From Neptuniibacter sp. CAU 1671 (GTDB lineage Bacteria; Pseudomonadota; Gammaproteobacteria; Pseudomonadales; Balneatricaceae): DNA of 64,000 nucleotides. The DNA lies in assembly GCF_029222905.1 (NCBI RefSeq), contig NZ_JARHUE010000003.1:1-64000 (forward strand), given 5' to 3'. This document shows, piece by piece, positions 35,078-41,832 of this stretch (within the stretch, counting starts at the first letter, position 1; the number at the start of each line of letters is the position of its first letter). The position numbers were made by a program, and so were the translations under genes. The notes beneath the pieces were generated by a model, which was not told the DNA's origin, did no database searches, and worked only from the letters and a program-made list of their open reading frames with translations.

Positions 35078-35968
35078 TCAGGCTCGGCCTTTATTCTGCT
35101 TGCCTTGCTCCAGTAGAAATTCCAGAAAGGCCCGGTTGGCGCGGGACAGGTATCCATCGCGACGCCAGGCAATCGACAGATCTAGCCAGACCGGTTCAGT
35201 AAAGGGTCGGGCAACCAGACCGGGTTCATCCGCAATCACCATCTGCAGCAGGGTGGAAATAGCAAACCCCTGACGTACAATCGATTTGATCAACGGAATC
35301 AGGTTGGTTTCAAAACTGATATTGGCCTCCAGTTGGTGGGCACCAGCAATCCGGTCTACCACTTTACGGTGGAAATAACCGGGCTGGAACATGGCCAGTT
35401 CCTCAGCAAAAAATGCATCGATAGGCACGGATTTCAGCTCAGCAAAGGGGTGGTCCTTGGCGCAGGTCACCATCATCTGTTCGCGCAGGAAAACCTCAGC
35501 CTGCAGTGTTTCTGGTACGGTATCCTCCACAATGACCGCCAGATCCAGTTCCCCTTCTTCCAGTAATTGCTGCAGTTTGCCGGTGCCACCGTCAATCACC
35601 GACAGGTTCAATTGCGGATAACGGTGCCGGAAGGCCATCAGCAGCGGCGGGAAATAGTAGGAGCCGAGCATGCCGGGTATGCCTACCCGGACTTCACCGC
35701 GCAGTAATCCTTTCAGTTCCTGCATCTCCAGCAGGGCATCATCTGCTGCCTGCAACAGTCGGCTGGCATGATGATAGAGTCGTTCGCCCTCGTCGGTCAG
35801 GCCTACCTGTCGGTCCTTACGATGTAACAGGGTCAGCTCCAGCTCGGCTTCCAGTTTACGAATCGCCATGCTGATGGCGGGCTGAGCAACGTGCAGTTGC
35901 TCGGCTGCACGGGTGAAGCTTTGCAGGTCGGCGACAGTTTTGAAGTAGCGCAGGTGTTTGAGGTCCAT
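35078..35968 (-). CDS. LysR-family regulator, divergent from an MFS gene
   Basis: 296 residues: N-terminal helix-turn-helix (FTRAAEQLHVAQPAISMAIRKLE) and an effector domain from about residue 90 (EVRVGIPGMLGSYYFPPLL). It faces the MFS gene across a 95-base AT-rich region containing ATAAG/CTTAT-type half sites, so it most likely controls that gene and itself. The effector is unknown. Confidence 0.92.
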   Translation of the reverse strand: MDLKHLRYFKTVADLQSFTRAAEQLHVAQPAISMAIRKLEAELELTLLHRKDRQVGLTDEGERLYHHASRLLQAADDALLEMQELKGLLRGEVRVGIPGMLGSYYFPPLLMAFRHRYPQLNLSVIDGGTGKLQQLLEEGELDLAVIVEDTVPETLQAEVFLREQMMVTCAKDHPFAELKSVPIDAFFAEELAMFQPGYFHRKVVDRIAGAHQLEANISFETNLIPLIKSIVRQGFAISTLLQMVIADEPGLVARPFTEPVWLDLSIAWRRDGYLSRANRAFLEFLLEQGKQNKGRA

Positions 35969-36063
35969 TACATAAGAATAAGTTATGAAATCAATAATAA
36001 CTATATATTTTAATGATTATTAATGGGTTGATACGCTGCACTTCATTGTTTGGAGGTAGCGGT

Positions 36064-37287
36064 ATGATCGAAGCAGGCAGTTCAGCATTCTGGCGGGCCA
36101 CACTGGCGTTGTGTATAGGCTCGTTTATGATTTTTTCCAACGTCTACGTCACCCAGCCGCTGCTGCCGCTGCTGTCGCAGGCGTTTGAACTGACGCCCCT
36201 GCAGACCAGCTGGAGCTTTACCGTCACCACGCTGATGCTGGGGCTGTCATTGCTGATCTACGGTCCCCTGTCTGATGCGCTGGGTCGGCCGCGACTGATG
36301 CTGATCAGTCTCTGTGGTGTAGTGCTGACCACCTACTGTCTGTCGATGGTGACCAGCTACGAACAGCTGGTCGTGCTGCGCGGTATTCAGGGCCTCTGTA
36401 TGGGTGGCCTGCCCGCCATTGCGATCGCCTATATGGGGGATGAGTTTAAACGGCCGGCACTGGCCATGGCGGTCGGATTTTATATCAGTGGTAATACCAT
36501 TGGCGGTATTGGTGGCCGTCTGATTGCCGGTTTTGTCGGTGACTGGCTGGGCTGGCAGGAGGTGTTTCTGGTGATGAGTCTGATCAGCCTGATCTGTGTC
36601 TGCCTGTTTGTCTGGCTGTTGCCGGTGCCGCAGAATTTTGTTGCCAAACCCTTGCGTCCGGTGCGTATGCTGGCGGATCTGGGGGATCATTTGCGTAACC
36701 CGCTGTTGTTACTGGCCTATCTGATTGGCGGTTTTAACTTCTTTATTTTTATTAACCAGTACAGCTATGCGACCTTTATGCTGGCTGCAGAACCCTACAA
36801 CCTGCCGGCCAGTATTCTGGGTCTGATGTTTCTCACCTACCTGAGCGGCACCTTTGGCTCGGCCATGTCTGGCCGCTTTGCCCGGTTGATGCCACAACCG
36901 CTGGTGATTGCGGTGGGTGTGCTGATTCTGGCCTGCGGTACGCTGATCACACTCTTGCCCTCCGCATGGGCAGTGGTGGGTGGTTTTTTTGTCAATGCGT
37001 TTGGTTTTTTTGTGGCGCACTCCAGTGCCAGCAGTTGGGTCAGCCATACGGCGACCCACTCCCGCGCCAGCGCGTCGTCACTGTATCTGGTGTTTTATTA
37101 TCTGGGTGCCAGCAGCGGTGGTTTTTATCTGGACCCGTTCTGGCACTGGCAGGCGTGGCAGGGTGTTGTGGTCGGCTCTCTGCTGGTGCTGGCGGCGACC
37201 TTCACCGCGGCGGTGGTTCTGTATATCAAGGGCTGTGTCGTTCCGGCTAGAATGGAGAGCACGTTTATTGAAAAGCCTGCCTGCTGA
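36064..37287 (+). CDS. MFS transporter, YnfM/drug-efflux type
   Basis: 407 residues from the ATG at 36064, preceded by GGAGG at 7 bases. Twelve membrane segments with the signature between segments 2 and 3 (YGPLSDALGRPRLM) and NVYVTQPLLPLLSQAF at the start, the pattern of the YnfM/arabinose-efflux-like MFS group. It probably exports a small molecule by proton antiport. Divergent LysR gene suggests inducible expression. A FAH-family gene follows 23 bases downstream, so the operon may export or handle an intermediate of a catabolic pathway. Confidence 0.92.
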   Translation: MIEAGSSAFWRATLALCIGSFMIFSNVYVTQPLLPLLSQAFELTPLQTSWSFTVTTLMLGLSLLIYGPLSDALGRPRLMLISLCGVVLTTYCLSMVTSYEQLVVLRGIQGLCMGGLPAIAIAYMGDEFKRPALAMAVGFYISGNTIGGIGGRLIAGFVGDWLGWQEVFLVMSLISLICVCLFVWLLPVPQNFVAKPLRPVRMLADLGDHLRNPLLLLAYLIGGFNFFIFINQYSYATFMLAAEPYNLPASILGLMFLTYLSGTFGSAMSGRFARLMPQPLVIAVGVLILACGTLITLLPSAWAVVGGFFVNAFGFFVAHSSASSWVSHTATHSRASASSLYLVFYYLGASSGGFYLDPFWHWQAWQGVVVGSLLVLAATFTAAVVLYIKGCVVPARMESTFIEKPAC

Positions 37288-37310
37288 CAGGTTTTGAATC
37301 AGGAGTCTTT

Positions 37311-37973
37311 ATGTCCTACCAGCACTGTTATGCCGACGGCAGCTCTGCCAGGCTGCCGGTCGGTAAAGTGGTCTGTATTGGCCGCAATTACGCCGACCAT
37401 GCCAAAGAACTGAATAATCCCATCCCGGCAGAACCACTGCTGTTTATGAAACCTGCCACCAGTATTGTGCCGATGGCTGAGCCTTTTGCATTACCCAAGG
37501 GTCTGGGTGAAGTTCATTTTGAAACCGAGATGGCGCTGTTGATCGGAGAGCGTCTCTCTAAAGTGGATGAAGCGACTGCGCTGGCCGGGATCAGTGGGGT
37601 AGGGCTGGCACTGGATCTGACCCTGCGGGATATTCAGTCGCAGCTTAAATCACAGGGGCAGCCCTGGGAGAAAGCCAAAGGGTTTGATGGTGCCTGCCCG
37701 TTGTCTGTCTTTGTGCCTGTCGCGGATGCAGGTGACCTGCAGCAGTTGCAGATACGGTTGACTGTGAATGGTGAGCTGCGTCAGGACGGGAATACGTCAA
37801 TGATGCTTAATCCGGTGGCGTCCCTGCTGAGCTATATCAGCCAGTTTTTTACTCTGGAACCGGGTGATGTGGTACTGACTGGCACGCCCGCCGGTGTGGG
37901 TCCGGTACGGCCGGGCGATAAGCTCTGGGTGGAGCTGGACCGCTGCCTGCGCGTCGAAACAGAAGCATGCTGA
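37311..37973 (+). CDS. Fumarylacetoacetate hydrolase family protein
   Basis: 220 residues with the FAH-fold pattern: VVCIGRNYADHAKELNN, PLLFMKPATSIV, the metal-binding acidic residues in EVHFETEMALLIG, LTLRDIQSQLKSQGQPWEKAKGFDGACP (key features DLTLRD and KGFD), and VVLTGTPAGVGPV. Short members of this family hydrolyse acylpyruvates or decarboxylate oxaloacetate; the exact substrate cannot be told. Start follows AGGAG. Its stop overlaps the next gene by 7 bases. Confidence 0.93.
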   Translation: MSYQHCYADGSSARLPVGKVVCIGRNYADHAKELNNPIPAEPLLFMKPATSIVPMAEPFALPKGLGEVHFETEMALLIGERLSKVDEATALAGISGVGLALDLTLRDIQSQLKSQGQPWEKAKGFDGACPLSVFVPVADAGDLQQLQIRLTVNGELRQDGNTSMMLNPVASLLSYISQFFTLEPGDVVLTGTPAGVGPVRPGDKLWVELDRCLRVETEAC

Positions 37974-38740
37974 AACGAAGCTGCCTGTGCTTGCTGATGC
38001 TGTGTTGTGCTCAGGTCAGTGCAGCAGAGGAACTCTCATGGCAGTCCCCGGCGTTTATTCAGCAGGCGTTTATTGCGGTCGCCCTGCGTAATGAGTATCA
38101 GGCTGGCGCCAAGCCTTTGCGGCGTTGGCGGCAGGATGTGCGGGTCTGGCTGGATCATCGTGTGCCGGATCAGACGCTGCATCAGGCATTGGTAGAAGAT
38201 CATCTGCGGCACCTTGCCGCGATTACCGGTCACCCCATTCATCGTGTAAATAATAAAGCTGATGCCAATGTGCAGCTGGTGTTTACCCGGCAGGAAACAT
38301 GGGCCCGAGAAGCGCAGGAACTGATGGGCAGTGAGGTCGACGCTGCGCTCCATGGGGCCGTGTGTTTGGCGGGTTTTGATGTGAATGCCGGAGAGATTAT
38401 CCGTGCAAGGGTGATTATTCCGGTGGATCAGGCCCGTATGCATGGTCGGTTGGTGGCCTGTATCGTTGAAGAGCTGACCCAGATAATGGGGCTGCCGAAT
38501 GACAGTGAAGCGGCTTACCCCTCCATCTTCAATGATAAAAGCCCGGAGCAAATTCTCTCGCCGCTGGATGTGGTACTGCTGAGGCTGTTGTATCAGCCAC
38601 AGCTACGACCTGGCATGCAGGAGCCTGAGGTCAGGCGTGTCACTGAAAAAATCCTTAACCGCTGGCGTGAGGACGGTACAATAGCTTCGGCTGTGGGAGA
38701 GGCCCGCAGTGGGGAACTCTATCAGCGATTGGCACCCTAA
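37967..38740 (+). CDS. DUF2927 secreted protein
   Basis: 257 residues with a signal peptide (CLCLLMLCCAQVSAA). The pattern FIAVALRNEY, RRWRQDVRVWLDH, then VACIVEELTQIMGLPNDS and IFNDKS...LSPLDVVLLRLLY is that of DUF2927, which resembles zinc-metallopeptidase-like secreted proteins, here with EELTQIMGL in place of a clear HExxH motif. It overlaps the FAH gene and precedes the HemJ-like gene by 29 bases. Function unknown. Confidence 0.8.
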   Translation: MLKRSCLCLLMLCCAQVSAAEELSWQSPAFIQQAFIAVALRNEYQAGAKPLRRWRQDVRVWLDHRVPDQTLHQALVEDHLRHLAAITGHPIHRVNNKADANVQLVFTRQETWAREAQELMGSEVDAALHGAVCLAGFDVNAGEIIRARVIIPVDQARMHGRLVACIVEELTQIMGLPNDSEAAYPSIFNDKSPEQILSPLDVVLLRLLYQPQLRPGMQEPEVRRVTEKILNRWREDGTIASAVGEARSGELYQRLAP

Positions 38741-38769
38741 GGGTCTGTCGCATCCGAGGGAGCTAATGC

Positions 38770-39183
38770 ATGTTGTGGGTTAAAACCTTTCATATTCTGG
38801 CCATGACCAGCTGGATGGCCGGTATCTTCTATCTGCCCCGTATTTTTGTGCACTACGCCGAAGGACGGGCCGCCGGGCAGGATGTTACCCGTCTGATCAT
38901 CATGGCCGGCAAGCTATATGGTTTTATGAGCCTGATGGCGGTGCTGACACTGGGGCTTGGTTTCTGGCTCTGGTTTGGCTGGGGCTTTGGGGGTGGCTGG
39001 CTGCATGCCAAGCTGGTGATGGTGGTGTTACTGATCGGTTATCACCACTGGTGTCTGCGGTACCTAAAGCAGATGCGTGCGGGGACGCTGGATCGCAGTG
39101 GTCGCTATTTCCGGTTGTTCAATGAACTGCCCCTGCTGATTTTTGTGCCGATTCTGATTCTGGTGGTGGTTAAACCCTTCTGA
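38770..39183 (+). CDS. HemJ/CopD-like four-helix membrane protein
   Basis: 137 residues with four membrane segments. KTFHILAMTSWMAGIFYLPRIFV, the LHAKLVMV segment and the C-terminal FNELPLLIFVPILILVVVKPF (key features: early His8, W-A-K core, ELP near the end) match UPF0093/HemJ, a protoporphyrinogen IX oxidase used by bacteria that lack HemG and HemY; annotation as a CopD-family protein is common for the same sequences. The neighbouring genes give no haem link. Start follows GGGAG. A terminator follows. Confidence 0.85.
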   Translation: MLWVKTFHILAMTSWMAGIFYLPRIFVHYAEGRAAGQDVTRLIIMAGKLYGFMSLMAVLTLGLGFWLWFGWGFGGGWLHAKLVMVVLLIGYHHWCLRYLKQMRAGTLDRSGRYFRLFNELPLLIFVPILILVVVKPF

Positions 39184-39224
39184 ATGACGTTTTTGTCAGG
39201 ATAGTTTGTCATTATTGACTTAAG

Positions 39225-39254
39225 GCCGATCTGTTAAATCAGCTCGGCTTTTTT
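39225..39254 (+). terminator. Intrinsic terminator after the HemJ-like gene
   Basis: GCCGA-TCTG pairs with CAG-CTCGGC around TTAAAT, followed by TTTTTTATTT. It ends the MFS-FAH-DUF2927-HemJ unit. Confidence 0.8.
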
Positions 39255-39347
39255 ATTTGTAATTATTTCAATGTGTTATCTGTAATTTCAGGGTTGGCAT
39301 CGGGTTTGCTCTATATCTGGTATAGATTAACGATAGGAGTGAACATC

Positions 39348-39470
39348 ATGCATGCATGTGAAGAAAAAGGTGTTGAAGTGATCGGTGTAGGGGTCTCTGT
39401 ATTGATGGTACTTGGCGGTCTGGCCGTTGCGATCATCCCCATGCTGGTACAGATCTGGCTGTTACTCTGA
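39348..39470 (+). CDS. Small 40-residue membrane protein
   Basis: The frame runs from ATG (39348), preceded by AGGAG at 8 bases, to a stop at 39471 minus one codon. Residues 1-9 are charged and polar (MHACEEKGVE) and residues 11-40 form one long hydrophobic helix (VGVSVLMVLGGLAVAIIPMLV and WLLL, key features only). Strong start signal and a clean single membrane segment make it likely real. Family unknown. It lies alone between a terminator and the sigma-54 activator gene. Confidence 0.6.
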   Translation: MHACEEKGVEVIGVGVSVLMVLGGLAVAIIPMLVQIWLLL

Positions 39471-39571
39471 CAAACTGATGTGCTGGTCTGGGACAGCGAA
39501 TTATCCCCTGCAGTCTGGTGTCGGAGTCGATGTTTTGCCATGCTTGTCAGAAATGACATGGAAATGATGGC

Positions 39572-40885
39572 ATGCCCGACTCCGGCTGGTTGACCTCGCT
39601 GCGCAATATTATTGAAAGTTATGACTCGCCTGCGTTGCTGATTGATCAGCATTACACGATCGTGCTGGCGAACAGTCACTACCGGAAACGCTTTTCTGAG
39701 CCTGAAGCCGATGCTTTGGGTAAGTGTTACAGCCTTTCGCATGGTTATACCCGGCCCTGTGATCAGGAGGGTGAGACCTGTCCCCTGCAAACCTGCTCCA
39801 GCTCAGGTGTTACCGCTCAGGTACTGCATGTTCACAACACCCCCAGAGGCAAGGAACATGTCAGTATTGAAACTACACCGGTATTTGATGAGCAGCAGCG
39901 TCCCTACTTTATTGAGGTTGTAAAACCTGTTCTGGAAGCCAGCGCAGAACCCAGTGCGGAGCGGATGATTGGTCGAAGTGCTGCATTTAACCGTATGGTG
40001 GATCTGATCCACCGTGCAGGACCGACAGACGTCAGCGTGCTGTTGATGGGGGCATCAGGTACCGGTAAGGAGCTGGCAGCAAAAGCCCTGCATGAAGCCA
40101 GTGCGCGCGCACTGAAGCCGTTTGTCACAGTGGAGTGCTCGGGGCTTACCGATAGTCTGTTCGAAAGTGAACTGTTTGGCCATGTGAAAGGCGCGTTTAC
40201 CGGTGCCAGCCACGCCCGCATGGGATTGGTTGAGTCCTGTCAGGGTGGGACCCTGTTCCTGGATGAGGTGGGTGATATTCCACTGCACCTGCAGGTAAAA
40301 CTGCTCAGACTGATTGAAACAGGCACCTTTCGGCCGGTAGGCAGTAACCAGAGCCGTATCGCTGATTTTCGGTTGGTCTGTGCTACGCATAAAGATCTGC
40401 CTGCACTGGTTGAGCAGGGCGACTTCAGAGAAGATCTGTTTCATCGTATCGGCACCTTCCCGATTCCGTTGCCGTCATTAGCCGATCGTCTGGATGATTT
40501 ACCGTTGCTGGTTTCAAGTCTGTTGCTGGTGATTGCACCCAATGAGGCTTTAAGTTTGACCCCTGAAGCGCTGGCGCTGCTGAGCACGCATCCGTTTCGC
40601 GGAAATATCCGTGAGCTGAAGAATATTTTGCACAGAGCTGTGGTGCTGCGGCAGCAGAACAGGATGGATGAATCTGTTATTCAACAGGCGCTGGATTTGC
40701 TGCCGGTAAAAACTGATGAACGAGGCGGAACGCGGCTTGAAGATCTGGCCCGAGAGGGCGTTGATCTGATTGAGCTTGAGCGGCGTTATCTGAGCGTTTT
40801 GCAGTGCGTATTTCCGGACAAGGCATCTCTGGCCAAACACCTGGGTTGCAGTTTAAGAACGCTTTACCGTAAATTGGATCGCTGA
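39572..40885 (+). CDS. Sigma-54-dependent transcriptional activator with Cys-containing PAS domain
   Basis: 437 residues. A PAS-like domain (about 10-125) carries a Cys pattern: KCYSLSHGYTRPC, GETCPLQTC. The AAA+ domain (about 130-375) shows GASGTGKE (Walker A), GAFTGA (contact with sigma-54) and GTLFLDEVGDI (Walker B). A Fis-type helix-turn-helix is at the C-terminus (LAKHLGCSLRTLYRKLD). It activates sigma-54 promoters; the PAS Cys could bind a metal, cluster or haem. No ribosome-binding site of note. The PhnD-like gene follows 59 bases later and is a candidate target. Confidence 0.92.
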   Translation: MPDSGWLTSLRNIIESYDSPALLIDQHYTIVLANSHYRKRFSEPEADALGKCYSLSHGYTRPCDQEGETCPLQTCSSSGVTAQVLHVHNTPRGKEHVSIETTPVFDEQQRPYFIEVVKPVLEASAEPSAERMIGRSAAFNRMVDLIHRAGPTDVSVLLMGASGTGKELAAKALHEASARALKPFVTVECSGLTDSLFESELFGHVKGAFTGASHARMGLVESCQGGTLFLDEVGDIPLHLQVKLLRLIETGTFRPVGSNQSRIADFRLVCATHKDLPALVEQGDFREDLFHRIGTFPIPLPSLADRLDDLPLLVSSLLLVIAPNEALSLTPEALALLSTHPFRGNIRELKNILHRAVVLRQQNRMDESVIQQALDLLPVKTDERGGTRLEDLAREGVDLIELERRYLSVLQCVFPDKASLAKHLGCSLRTLYRKLDR

Positions 40886-40944
40886 TCTATACTCATACGG
40901 TTTGTGCGTTTATTGTCGGACGCGAGTCTGAGAGGTATGACTCT

Positions 40945-41832
40945 GTGATACGCCCTATATCCCTGCTCCTGATTTTTTTCTCCTTCACCAGTCTTACGGT
41001 GCTGCCCCTTTCGGCTCAGGCGGAGTCCGCTGTTAAACCTCTGATTATGGGTGTCTTTCCACGACGTAATCCGACCATCACCGTGCGCCTGTTTCGTCCT
41101 ATGCAGGCGTACCTCAGCCAGGCATTGGGCCGAGAGGTCTTGCTGGAGCCAGCGCCTGATTTCACTGTTTTTCAGCAGCGTCTGCTCAGCGGCCGTTATG
41201 ATCTTGTTCATCTCAATCAATACCATTATGTAGAAGCGCATCGCGACCTTGGCTATCAGGTCATTGCTCAAAATGAGGAGCAGGGCGAAGCCACCATCCG
41301 TGCCGCGATCTATGTCAGGGATGATTCGCCTTATTTTGAGCTGGATCAGTTGAGGGGTAAAAAGATTATTTTCGGTGGCAGCTCACAGGCCATGATTAGC
41401 TATGTTGTACCTACCTATCTGCTGCGCAAGGCGGGTTTGAAGGCAGGCGATTATCAGGAGGAGTTTGCTGCAACACCGCCGGATGCTGTGCTGGCGACCT
41501 ATTTGCAGTTGAGCGATGCCGGTTGTGCCGCAGAAAGTGCCCAGCGCATGCCGATAGTGGCAAATAAAATAGATACGGCTGCCCTCAGGGTGCTGGCGAT
41601 CAGTGACTCGTTGCCTCATCTGGTGTGGGCAGTAAAAGGTGACCTGTCTGAGGAACAGAAACTTGGATTGCAGCAAGCACTGTTGCAATTAAGTGATTCA
41701 GTTGAGGGGAGGTCCGTGCTCAAGGCGGCGCGTCTTAGTGGACTGAATCCGGCCACGGATACAGATTACGATGTGCATCGTCAGATCATTGAGCTGGTCA
41801 ACCAAACACATGGGGTAGATACCCGACAGTGA
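40945..41832 (+). CDS. PhnD-like phosphate/phosphonate-type periplasmic binding protein
   Basis: 295 residues from a GTG start preceded by GAGAGG; no nearby in-frame ATG fits the signal peptide (ISLLLIFFSFTSLTVLPLSAQA). The fold is that of PhnD/PtxB binding proteins: PLIMGVFPRRNPTITVRLFRPM near the N-terminus of the mature part, GRYDLVHLNQYHYVEA, GGSSQAMISYVVPTYLL and a second lobe. No phosphonate transporter genes are nearby. Its TGA overlaps the ATG of the GGDEF-EAL gene by one base, so the pair is likely translated together and I infer that the binding protein presents a ligand to the membrane protein. Confidence 0.88.
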   Translation: MIRPISLLLIFFSFTSLTVLPLSAQAESAVKPLIMGVFPRRNPTITVRLFRPMQAYLSQALGREVLLEPAPDFTVFQQRLLSGRYDLVHLNQYHYVEAHRDLGYQVIAQNEEQGEATIRAAIYVRDDSPYFELDQLRGKKIIFGGSSQAMISYVVPTYLLRKAGLKAGDYQEEFAATPPDAVLATYLQLSDAGCAAESAQRMPIVANKIDTAALRVLAISDSLPHLVWAVKGDLSEEQKLGLQQALLQLSDSVEGRSVLKAARLSGLNPATDTDYDVHRQIIELVNQTHGVDTRQ

